This document shows positions 57,131 through 64,000 of a stretch of DNA of 64,000 bases, one piece after another (the stretch's first letter is position 1; each line of letters begins with the position of its first letter). Source of the DNA: Deinococcus sp. AB2017081 (GTDB lineage Bacteria > Deinococcota > Deinococci > Deinococcales > Deinococcaceae); assembly GCF_034440735.1 (NCBI RefSeq), contig NZ_CP140098.1:2969501-3033500 (forward strand). The letters are read 5' to 3'. The notes below the pieces were generated by a model, which made no database searches, had not been told where the DNA came from, and worked only from the letters and a program-made list of their open reading frames with translations. A program made the position numbers and the translations under genes.

Positions 57131-58462
57131 CTACTGGCGTAATGCTTTGTCAGGCGTCAGGGGGCGCAGGATGGCCGTGTGGCTGGCGTTGTCCATGAGC
57201 ACCTCGACCCAGCCGATGGTCTCGCTGCGGTCGGTGGTCTTGCTGATCCCGTTGAGCTGTGTCACGGTCACGCGCATCTGCTTGCTGTCGGCGGGGAACT
57301 TGATGGTGACGTCCTTACCCCACTGCAACGGCTGTCCGGGCAGACTCACTTCCTTGTCCTCGACCACGTCTTTGATGACCGTATACCGCACGCCCACACT
57401 CACCCGGCCGCGTGCGTCGTAGGCGATGGTCTGGGGACCGGCAAACGGTATTTTGACCTTCACGCACTGCCCGCTGTTCTTGACCGTGCCACTCAGGGTG
57501 AACTGGGTGTCCGTGCGGCCCGTCAGGCCGATGTAAGTTGAGGCTTCCCGTGTATCTGGGGACACCTCAGGCGTCATTGACGGGTCGAGTTTCCAGCCGG
57601 TCGGGGCAACGAAGAGGAAGTCCGTGCGCCGCTCGCCGGCGCAGTGCCCGTTCTGGTCGGAGCGCGAATCGGCGATCACCTGGCGCTCCGTGCGGCTCTC
57701 GGGTACCACCATCACCGCGTCCACCGTGCCGAGCGCCGCCGGCAACACGGTGATCCGGGTCACGTAATTCTGGAGCTTCGGGGGCGAGCGGAAGACAAAG
57801 TCCTTGAGCTTGTCCCACAGGGAGACCGTCTTGAAGAACGACACCTCGCCTTCGAGCACCGTGGGCTTGTCAACGGTGCCTTCCAGAGGACAGTCGAAGG
57901 TGACCTCGTTGTTCGTCACGGTCTTGGGGCGGCAGGATCGGCTGTCCAGCGCCATGAGGGGCGTCGAGAGGCCGATGTTGATCCCTTTGAACGTCACGTC
58001 GAACGACTCGGCGTCCGTGCTGGTTCGGGCGACGAACGTGGGGCTGATGCCCTGGAGGATGGGCGTGCTCTTGCCCCCTGGGAGCAGGGTGATGAGATTG
58101 GACGCGTTCCGCACGAGGGTGTTCATCTGGTCGGCGGTGGTGGCTGTCCAGGCCTGACCACTCCGCATCAGACTGTCCGCCTCCGCAAACAGGTTGCGCT
58201 CGGCAAGACTGAGGTCGCGCACCAGCTGACCCTGCCGCGCCGCGGCGATCAGATCCAGCTGGTTGAGCAGCGCAGTCGCGGCCCCCTGGGCGAAGATCAC
58301 GTTCCCGTTCAGGCGGGCCGACCCCGTGTTGATGGTCGATTCCAACCCAGACCGAATCTGCTCGACCGCGTCCCCGACCGGACTGTCCGCCAGCGCCGTC
58401 TGGGCGGCCGCGGAACTGGCGAGGACGAGCGTGACGATCATGGACATCCGCTGGAGCATCAT
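57131..58462 (-). CDS. Island-encoded secreted protein of unknown function
   Basis: The 443-residue product has a signal peptide (SMIVTLVLASSAAAQTALA) after a strong AGGAGG. Residues 25-130 look helical (DAVEQIRSGLESTINTG, LLNQLDLIAAARQGQLVRDL). The rest is beta-rich with conserved Cys pairs (SRSCRPKT...TFDCPLEG; GHCAGER...SGQCVKV). No family was recognised. It is the only long island gene on this strand besides the integrase, and codon use is less G/C-biased than in the core genes. Confidence 0.7.
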   Translation of the reverse strand: MMLQRMSMIVTLVLASSAAAQTALADSPVGDAVEQIRSGLESTINTGSARLNGNVIFAQGAATALLNQLDLIAAARQGQLVRDLSLAERNLFAEADSLMRSGQAWTATTADQMNTLVRNASNLITLLPGGKSTPILQGISPTFVARTSTDAESFDVTFKGINIGLSTPLMALDSRSCRPKTVTNNEVTFDCPLEGTVDKPTVLEGEVSFFKTVSLWDKLKDFVFRSPPKLQNYVTRITVLPAALGTVDAVMVVPESRTERQVIADSRSDQNGHCAGERRTDFLFVAPTGWKLDPSMTPEVSPDTREASTYIGLTGRTDTQFTLSGTVKNSGQCVKVKIPFAGPQTIAYDARGRVSVGVRYTVIKDVVEDKEVSLPGQPLQWGKDVTIKFPADSKQMRVTVTQLNGISKTTDRSETIGWVEVLMDNASHTAILRPLTPDKALRQ

Positions 58463-58639
58463 GGTTCCCTCCTGGCACGGATTGAAGTTTTCCTGTGCCA
58501 GGACGACGTTGACACCACTGCCGTGACTGCCTCATGACCGTCACGTGACTGCCTGCCACACGCCCATTCCTCCCGAACGGATACCTGCTGCTCACCGAGG
58601 CGTGTGTCCGCAGCGGAACGGTTCTTCGGCACCCGGAGG

Positions 58640-58885
58640 TCAGGTCGCCCAGTCGGGCATGCTGGGGACGTAGGTACGAAGATCCTGGCCCAGCATCAGG
58701 AGGGCATACACGAACACCTCGCTGGTGGGCGTGCGGTCTCCACTGCAATAGCGCGTGTACGCCGCGCCACTGATGTGCAGGCGGCGGGCCATCTCCTTTC
58801 CGCTCAGCGCTTCACGTCGCTGATAGGCGCGCAGGTCGCCGCGGAAGCGCCCCCAGTCGATCTGACCCTCGATGTACCTGGGCAT
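58640..58885 (-). CDS. XRE-family helix-turn-helix regulator
   Basis: The 81-residue protein starts at the ATG after GGGGGAC; the ORF to 58999 belongs to a shadow. It has an XRE-type helix-turn-helix (LSGKEMARRLHISGAAYTRYCSGDRTP). It is transcribed 13 bases after a 77-residue gene, in the order small protein then XRE found in HigBA-type toxin-antitoxin pairs. It could also control the restriction genes that diverge from 59252. Confidence 0.75.
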   Translation of the reverse strand: MPRYIEGQIDWGRFRGDLRAYQRREALSGKEMARRLHISGAAYTRYCSGDRTPTSEVFVYALLMLGQDLRTYVPSMPDWAT

Positions 58886-58898
58886 AGGTCGTCCCCCT

Positions 58899-59132
58899 TC
58901 ACGCCGCAGCCGGGGCGTCGTACGTGAGGCGGTAGACGGTGAGGATGGTGCCGTCCTGAACGACGAGGTTGATCGGGCCAGTGGCGTACAGGCGGGCACC
59001 GCCGGGGAGCGTCCGGCGGAAGCGGGCGCTGCGGGCGATCCGGGTCAGGCACTGGCGGGCCCGGCTGTGGGAGACGTTCCCGGCGAAGCGTTCGATGTAG
59101 CGGCGGATGGCGTGATCGCTGGGTACGTACAT
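58899..59132 (-). CDS. Small basic protein, possible toxin-like partner of the XRE gene
   Basis: The 77-residue protein starts after AGGAGGG. It is basic, with DHAIRRYIERF and SHSRARQCLTRIARSARFRR, then a strand pattern LYATGPINLVVQDGTILTVYRL. The end resembles small mRNA-interferase/RelE-like folds, but no catalytic residue can be assigned. It is encoded before an XRE gene, as toxin is before antitoxin in HigBA operons. The assignment is inference. Confidence 0.5.
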   Translation of the reverse strand: MYVPSDHAIRRYIERFAGNVSHSRARQCLTRIARSARFRRTLPGGARLYATGPINLVVQDGTILTVYRLTYDAPAAA

Positions 59133-59161
59133 GGTGCCCTCCTGACCAATCTTCTGTATCG

Positions 59162-59240
59162 ATGGTAGGAGCAGATGCATTTTTTGTCAAATGCAAATTT
59201 CCGTTTGGTAAACTCTTGACATGCAGTGGGCCAGATGCAA
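59162..59240. promoter_or_regulatory. Divergent promoter/operator of the restriction island
   Basis: For the minus-strand pair, TTGACA (59190-59185) and TACCAT (59167-59162) are spaced by 17 bases. For the plus strand, TAAACT (59209-59214) is a -10 box. A perfect inverted repeat TGCATTT/AAATGCA (59176-59195) covers the -35 of the minus promoter. ATGCA occurs four times within 65 bp (59175, 59191, 59221, 59235), which suggests an operator cluster. Confidence 0.6.
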
Positions 59241-59251
59241 AAGTGTCGGAC

Positions 59252-59842
59252 ATGAAGAGCAAGCGAATTCCCGTCGGCAAGCTCGGAACCCTGAGTCAGG
59301 GTCTGACCCTGACCCGGTACACGTCGGACGATGGTCAGGAGCGACGGGTGCTCCAGGTGACCAATCTCGCCGGCATCCACGTCGAACCCAAAGACGGAGA
59401 CCGCTTCGAGACACTCGACGAGGCGCGCATCGGAGACTTCCTCTCGCGGACAGGGCAAGTCCTCATTGCACTCCGCACCAGCTCCCTGAAGGCCTCGGTG
59501 GTTCCCGCCAGCCTGCAGGGCGCGGTCATCAGCAACAGCCTGACCATCCTTGACGTCGATGAAGCGGTCGCCAACCCCTACTTCGTAGCCGGTCTGCTCC
59601 GTTCCGAAGGCATGCAGCGCACCGTCGCGCCCATGTTCACGGGTACCGCCATCCAGGGCATCCCACTGGCAAAATTCAAAACCATCGAAATCACACTCCC
59701 CGACCTCGCCGCGCAGAACGCCATCGCCGAGGCGATCGCCGCGCAGGACGCCTACCGGGAGCAGACAGACAAGGTCGCGGCGCTCATGCGTGAGCGGATC
59801 GACGCGACGCTCCAGCCACTCGTGACCAAGGAGGTTCGCTGA
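59252..59842 (+). CDS. Half-size type I restriction specificity subunit (one TRD)
   Basis: The 196-residue protein holds one HsdS target-recognition domain (residues about 1-140: GQVLIALRTSSLKASVV, QGAVISNSLTILDV, NPYFVAGLLRSEGM, GTAIQGIPLAKFKTIEI). One conserved helix follows (LPDLAAQNAIAEAIAAQDAYREQTD). A normal HsdS has two TRDs and about 400 residues, so a dimer would be needed for a bipartite target. No Shine-Dalgarno sequence precedes the ATG. The next gene starts one base after its stop. Confidence 0.8.
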   Translation: MKSKRIPVGKLGTLSQGLTLTRYTSDDGQERRVLQVTNLAGIHVEPKDGDRFETLDEARIGDFLSRTGQVLIALRTSSLKASVVPASLQGAVISNSLTILDVDEAVANPYFVAGLLRSEGMQRTVAPMFTGTAIQGIPLAKFKTIEITLPDLAAQNAIAEAIAAQDAYREQTDKVAALMRERIDATLQPLVTKEVR

Positions 59843-59843
59843 C

Positions 59844-61214
59844 ATGACACCTGATCTGATGCCGCTGATGGTTGAACTGTTCTCGTACCGGGGTATGACC
59901 AACACGGCGGATCGGCTGCTCCTCCTGGGCGAAGTGCTGCTCCTGCAGGCTGTCGAATCCTTCCCTGACGTCTACGGGGCCCTCGAAGTCACCATCGACG
60001 CTGCCGAAATGGCCATCCTGCGGAGCACGCACGCGAGTCCAGCCGACATCCGAGGCAAGATCGACTCCGTCTTCAGTCGCTGGGGGCTGACCGCCCTGTC
60101 CTCTCCGGTAGACCGGGTCAGTCCACAGGAACTGTCACGCCTGCTGCGCAGCGTCAACACTCTGGTCGAAACCCTCGCCCGTCAGACCCCTGGGCTTCCT
60201 GGGCTTTTACGCCTCGGTCAGGCGTACTCCGAGGTCGTTGACCGCGACCACGGCAAATTGGGGATTCGGACGCAACCCAGAAGCATCAACCGGCTCCTCG
60301 CCGAAGTCCTCGCCATCGAAGAGGACATGACCGTGCTGGATCTCACCCCCGAGTTCGGCATGACCCTGGTCAGCCTGACCCACCACATGCGCGACGATCA
60401 TCGTGACCCGAACCGGGTGAAGTTCACCTACGTCGCCCAAGGCGAAGCGGCGAGAATCACCGCCCTCCACCTTCTCCTCAACGGTGTCACGAACTTCGAG
60501 TCCCAGGCCGTCAATGTGCTCACCAACCCCGACATGATCTTCTGCAGCGCTGACCGTGTCCTGGCGACGCCGCCCGCAGGACTTCGCGTTCAGCACGCCA
60601 TTTCGTGGCCGGACGATGACTACGGCATGTTGTTCTCGCCGAGGAAATGGCCCAGGGCTGCCGAGTGGCATTACATGCTGGTCGGGATGAGCTACCTGAA
60701 AGCAGGCGGTCGGGCCGCGTTCCTGACCCCCTACGGGCCCCTCTTCCGGATGGGCGCGGAGGCCGAAACCCGCCAGGACATCGCGGCGGCCGGGTGGCTA
60801 CGCAGCGTGACGGCCCTGCCCAGCGGTCTGTTCGCCTACACCAGCGTGCCCTTCGCGCTCACCATCTTCGAGCGCCCCAGCACCGCCAAACCCGCCTTCA
60901 CCGACATCCAGTTCATCGATGTCAGTCCGCTGGGAGTCCGCGAGGGACGTCAGCAGACCCTGCCCGCCGCCACCGTCGATCTTCTCGCCGGGCTGATCAA
61001 CGAACGGACGGAACGGGCTCAGCTTGCTACCATCGTCCCCCGTCTGGACGTCCATGCCAACGCCAACAACTGGCAACCCAACCAGTACTTCGAGCGCACC
61101 GTGGAACAGGGCCGGCCCCTTGAAGACATCACGCGGGATCTCGAGCGGGCCATCGCGGACGTCGCCCTCGCCGAACAACGCGCCATGACGGCCCTCGCCG
61201 CCCTTCCCAGATAG
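59844..61214 (+). CDS. HsdM-like protein lacking methyltransferase motifs
   Basis: The 456-residue protein aligns by pattern with HsdM downstream (IRTQPRSINRLLAEVLAIEEDMTVLDLT against FYTPPEVSELMARLVDPKPGERIYDPT), but the SAM motif DPTCGS reads DLTPEFG (about residues 166-172). The catalytic NPPF reads TPPA (about 242-245). Later segments (GGRAAFLTPYGPLFRMGAEAETR, VTALPSGLFAYTSVPFALTIF) match HsdM well. It should be unable to methylate. It is coupled to the half-S gene and might give a DNA-binding or inhibitory complex. Confidence 0.8.
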   Translation: MTPDLMPLMVELFSYRGMTNTADRLLLLGEVLLLQAVESFPDVYGALEVTIDAAEMAILRSTHASPADIRGKIDSVFSRWGLTALSSPVDRVSPQELSRLLRSVNTLVETLARQTPGLPGLLRLGQAYSEVVDRDHGKLGIRTQPRSINRLLAEVLAIEEDMTVLDLTPEFGMTLVSLTHHMRDDHRDPNRVKFTYVAQGEAARITALHLLLNGVTNFESQAVNVLTNPDMIFCSADRVLATPPAGLRVQHAISWPDDDYGMLFSPRKWPRAAEWHYMLVGMSYLKAGGRAAFLTPYGPLFRMGAEAETRQDIAAAGWLRSVTALPSGLFAYTSVPFALTIFERPSTAKPAFTDIQFIDVSPLGVREGRQQTLPAATVDLLAGLINERTERAQLATIVPRLDVHANANNWQPNQYFERTVEQGRPLEDITRDLERAIADVALAEQRAMTALAALPR

Positions 61215-61235
61215 CCTGACCAGGAGACCACTGAC

Positions 61236-62750
61236 ATGACCCAGCACATCGAGCAAGCTGAAATCAACGGCATCCTCTGGGCCGCCTGCGACACCTTCCG
61301 CGGCACCGTCGACCCCTCCGAGTACAAGAACTACCTGCTGACCATGCTGTTCGTGAAGTACATCAGCGACGTGTGGCAGGATCACTACGACACCCTCAAG
61401 ACCGAGTACGGCGACGACGAGGAACGCATCCGCCGCCGCCTGGAGCGCGAGCGCTTCGTGATGCCGCCCGGCTCGCTCTTCAGGGAGCTCTACGCACAGC
61501 GCACGGCCGACAACATCGGGGAGATCATCGACCAGGCGCTGCTCGCCATCGAGGACGCCAACAAGGCCAAGCTCGCCGGCGTGTTCCGCAACATCAGCTT
61601 CAACAGCGAATCCGCCCTCGGGCAGACCAAGCAGCGCAACGTGCGCCTCAAGCACCTCCTCGAGGACTTCAACCACCCGAAACTCGACCTGCGTCCCAGC
61701 CGCATCGGGAACAAGGACATCATCGGGAACGCCTACGAGTACCTGATCTCCCGCTTCGCCGCCGGGGCCGGCAAGAAGGCCGGGGAGTTCTACACGCCGC
61801 CCGAGGTCAGTGAGCTGATGGCCCGCCTGGTCGATCCGAAGCCCGGGGAACGCATCTATGACCCGACGTGCGGGAGTGCCTCGCTGCTCATCAAGTGCGC
61901 CCAGTGGGTACAGCGTCAGGGCAGCCGCGACTACGCCATCTACGGCCAGGAGCAGAACGGCTCGACTTTCGCCCTCGCGCGGATGAACATGTTCCTGCAC
62001 GACGTTGACGACGCCCGGATCGAATGGGGCGACACCATCCGCAACCCCCTGCACCTCGAGAACGACCGGCTGATGAAGTTCGAGGTCGTCGTCGCCAACC
62101 CGCCCTTCAGCCTCGACAAGTGGGGCGCGGACGACGTGGGCAAGGATCCGCACGGGCGCTTCACGCGGGGCCTCCCACCGAAGAGCAAGGGCGACTACGC
62201 GTTCATCTCGCACATGGTCAGCAGCCTCACCGAGGTGAACAGCCGCATGGTCGTCGTTGTGCCACACGGCGTCCTGTTCCGCGGCGGGGCGGAGGGCAAG
62301 ATCCGCGCCACGATGATTGAGGACGGTTTGCTGGACGCTGTGATCGGCCTGCCGACCAACCTCTTCTTCGGCACGGGCATCCCGGCCGCGCTGCTGGTCT
62401 TCCGGAAGGGTGAGAAGCGCGACGATGTGCTGTTCATCGACGCCAGCCGGGACTTTACCGCCGGAAAGAATCAGAACAATCTTAGGGATAGCGACATACA
62501 GAGAATCGTGGAGACTTATCTTGCCCGCGCCGACGTTCTTAAGTATGCCCGCAATGTTCCATTGACCGAACTGACTGCCAATGATTACAACCTAAATATA
62601 CCGCGGTATGTCGAGACCGCCGAGGATGCTCAGCAGATTGACGTAGCAGCTCTGCAGAACGAAATAGACGACCTTGATGTGAAATGGCAGAAAGCGAAGG
62701 CGCAGATGCAGGGGCATATACTTGCCTTAGGTTTACAAGAGGGCAAATAA
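61236..62750 (+). CDS. hsdM: Type I restriction-modification methyltransferase subunit
   Basis: HsdM methylates adenine in the host DNA at sites set by HsdS. The 504-residue protein has the N-terminal HsdM_N domain (residues 8-130), AGEFYTPPEV, motif I IYDPTCGSASLL (about 207-218) and motif IV ANPPF (about 287-291). Both are intact, except that motif I reads GSA instead of GSG. AGGAGA precedes the ATG. GC content falls after about position 62460, so the last 95 codons look replaced. hsdR must lie beyond the window. Confidence 0.95.
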   Translation: MTQHIEQAEINGILWAACDTFRGTVDPSEYKNYLLTMLFVKYISDVWQDHYDTLKTEYGDDEERIRRRLERERFVMPPGSLFRELYAQRTADNIGEIIDQALLAIEDANKAKLAGVFRNISFNSESALGQTKQRNVRLKHLLEDFNHPKLDLRPSRIGNKDIIGNAYEYLISRFAAGAGKKAGEFYTPPEVSELMARLVDPKPGERIYDPTCGSASLLIKCAQWVQRQGSRDYAIYGQEQNGSTFALARMNMFLHDVDDARIEWGDTIRNPLHLENDRLMKFEVVVANPPFSLDKWGADDVGKDPHGRFTRGLPPKSKGDYAFISHMVSSLTEVNSRMVVVVPHGVLFRGGAEGKIRATMIEDGLLDAVIGLPTNLFFGTGIPAALLVFRKGEKRDDVLFIDASRDFTAGKNQNNLRDSDIQRIVETYLARADVLKYARNVPLTELTANDYNLNIPRYVETAEDAQQIDVAALQNEIDDLDVKWQKAKAQMQGHILALGLQEGK

Positions 62751-62822
62751 ATGATTGTTCTCCTTATAGAAAATCGTCTTAGTCTTGATTTATCGACCGA
62801 GATAACCCGGAATGCACAATGA
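62751..62822 (+). CDS. 23-codon ORF bridging hsdM and hsdS
   Basis: The ATG follows hsdM's TAA directly. It encodes MIVLLIENRLSLDLSTEITR then NAQ, and its TGA overlaps the hsdS ATG (ATGA). No Shine-Dalgarno sequence precedes hsdS, so translation of this ORF may carry ribosomes to it. It might be the remnant of an older longer gene. Only position supports it. Confidence 0.35.
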   Translation: MIVLLIENRLSLDLSTEITRNAQ

Positions 62823-64000
62823 GAGAATATTCAACAACACGTCGGGTCTCCGAGATGGGTACCGTCCAAGGCGGAAGACAGCGGTCTCCTCACCTGACAA
62901 GTGGCGATATGACACCTTACCTTCGTGTTGCGAACGTCTTTGACGGCTACATCAACACGTCTGACGTTTTAGAAATGCCTTTTACGAGTGCAGAATATCA
63001 GCGTTACGAATTAAAAATCGGCGATTTGCTGCTGAACGAGGGTCAGAGTCTTGAACTCGTTGGGAGATGCGCTAAGTACGAAGGCGTTCCAAAAAACTGT
63101 TGCTTTCAGAATACATTAGTGCGATTTCAAGCGGGCCACGAATGTGATGTTGATTATGCATATCAATTGTTTAGATGGTGCCAGGCATCTGGTGTATTTG
63201 CCAAAATAGCCACCAAAACCAATTCGATAGCCCATCTTGGATCAACCCGATTTGGCGATCTTGAACTCTACTTCCCTCCCCTCCCTGAGCAGCGCCGCAT
63301 CGCCTCCATCCTCTCCCAGTGGGATGATTCTCTCTCCATTCTTTCGCAGTTGATCGAGGCGAAGCGGCAGCAGAAGCGCGGGTTGGCCGAGCTGCTGCTG
63401 ACGGGAAAGCGGAGGCTGCCGGGCTTCGCAGATGAGTGGGCCGAAATGACGATGGGATCGGTCTTTGCCCGCGTCACACGCAAGAACACTGAGGGCAATG
63501 ACCATGCCCTGACCATCTCCGGCATTCACGGCCTGATCGACCAGCGGGAATTCTTCAACAAGCGCGTCGCGGCAAACGACCTCTCCGGGTACTACCTTCT
63601 CAGACGCGGCGAGTTTGCCTACAACAAGAGCTACTCGACCGGCTACGACTACGGGGCCATCAAGCGCCTCAACCGGTATGACGCTGGCGTCGTCTCCACG
63701 CTGTACATCTGCTTTGCCCTGAAGCGGGAAGACGCGGTGAGCGACTTCTACGAGCACTACTTCGAAGCGAATCTGCTCAACGAGGGCATCGCCGGCATCG
63801 CTCAGGAGGGGGCGCGCAACCACGGACTCCTGAACGTGTCCGTCGTCGACTTCTTTGAACTGCCGCTTCCGTTTCCACCTCCGTCGGAACAACAGGCCAT
63901 CGCTTCCGTTCTTTCCACCCTGGACACGGAAATAGCCTCCCTCGACGCCCTCAAGGCCAAGGTGGCCGAGCAGAAGCGGGGACTGATGGACGCCCTGCTG
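62819..64000 (+). CDS. hsdS: Type I restriction specificity subunit (partial, runs off window)
   Basis: The first 394 codons are open to the window edge. TRD1 (about residues 1-150) is followed by conserved region 1 (LPEQRRIASILSQWDDSLSIL, IEAKRQQKRGLAELLLTGKRR). TRD2 (about 205-350: ISGIHGLIDQREFFNKRV, FAYNKSYSTGYDYGAIKRL, EGARNHGLLNVSVVDFFELPLP) then leads into the start of conserved region 2 (PSEQQAIASVLSTLDTE). TRD1 is AT-rich and TRD2 GC-rich. It sets the DNA target of HsdM and HsdR. Confidence 0.93.
   Translation, partial: MREYSTTRRVSEMGTVQGGRQRSPHLTSGDMTPYLRVANVFDGYINTSDVLEMPFTSAEYQRYELKIGDLLLNEGQSLELVGRCAKYEGVPKNCCFQNTLVRFQAGHECDVDYAYQLFRWCQASGVFAKIATKTNSIAHLGSTRFGDLELYFPPLPEQRRIASILSQWDDSLSILSQLIEAKRQQKRGLAELLLTGKRRLPGFADEWAEMTMGSVFARVTRKNTEGNDHALTISGIHGLIDQREFFNKRVAANDLSGYYLLRRGEFAYNKSYSTGYDYGAIKRLNRYDAGVVSTLYICFALKREDAVSDFYEHYFEANLLNEGIAGIAQEGARNHGLLNVSVVDFFELPLPFPPPSEQQAIASVLSTLDTEIASLDALKAKVAEQKRGLMDALL

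Noticed and set aside
56960..57142. 60-codon ORF on + divergent from the integrase
   Set aside because: It has a GTG start without Shine-Dalgarno sequence or -10 box, no recognisable fold, and overlaps the end of the secreted-protein gene. An excisionase would be expected to carry a helix-turn-helix, which is not seen.
57131..58462. Reading the island secreted protein as a phage tail or toxin component
   Set aside because: A signal peptide and disulfide-type cysteines are visible, but nothing in the sequence supports a specific phage or toxin role.
59221..59553. 110-codon ORF starting 6 bases after TAAACT
   Set aside because: It overlaps the half-S gene out of frame and its product is Arg/Pro/Gln-rich in the manner of shadow frames. 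Only the start position is of interest and is discussed with the operator cluster.

Overview
The window is high-GC bacterial DNA that reads as a chromosomal segment of a Deinococcus-type organism (phylum Deinococcota). Three things point there. Codons are strongly G/C-ending. Gene content includes HerA/NurA end-processing proteins, Crp/Fnr regulator, PilT, a Tat system with two TatA proteins, and MalQ/GlgA. Above all, about two dozen genes carry a -10 box of the TANNNT type 5-7 bases before the start codon, so their mRNAs should be leaderless, a known trait of Deinococcus. No species name can be given from the sequence alone.

1-16.6 kb: LysR regulator; a cysteine-rich leader peptide plus terminator in front of cysS; a DUF697 membrane protein; alanine racemase; secreted proteins; tatA-tatC and a divergent second tatA; an ECF sigma factor with its RskA-type anti-sigma factor; a Tat-exported ferritin-like lipoprotein; an atypical SDR; glpX; an HD-domain protein; a VanW protein. 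16.7-23.2 kb: argD/lysJ, an EamA transporter plus GNAT pair divergent from a MocR-type regulator, a YgiB/YgiC-like pair, and cobalamin adenosyltransferase. 23.3-31.2 kb: malQ, an amino-acid ABC transporter, a sugar-type ABC ATPase, and a holin-like/panC/pilT operon. 31.3-40.2 kb: purB, a possible leaderless peptide coupled to a 58-residue membrane protein, a histone-deacetylase-like hydrolase, a Crp/Fnr regulator, the nurA-herA-kinase cluster and a pseudouridine synthase. 40.5-55.3 kb: a large secreted lipoprotein, a PRISE-type reductase, dusA, an M42 peptidase divergent from apaG, an orphan sensor kinase, a 1165-residue surface lipoprotein, trmJ, a GNAT enzyme and glgA.

55.4-64 kb: tRNA-Met and tRNA-Val are followed by a tyrosine recombinase whose 3' end faces the tRNA. 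This is the usual layout of an island inserted at a tRNA gene. The island carries a secreted protein, a small-protein/XRE pair, and a divergent restriction-modification operon that runs off the window.

The most unusual content is that operon. Before the canonical hsdM-hsdS pair lies a second pair in reversed order: a half-size specificity subunit with one target-recognition domain, then an HsdM homologue whose SAM-binding and NPPF catalytic motifs are both destroyed. GC content drops sharply inside hsdM and through the first half of hsdS, then recovers, which suggests recombination of the specificity module. Other points of note are the cysS attenuator and a 17-bp divergent intergenic region in which two leaderless promoters share one palindromic -10 box.
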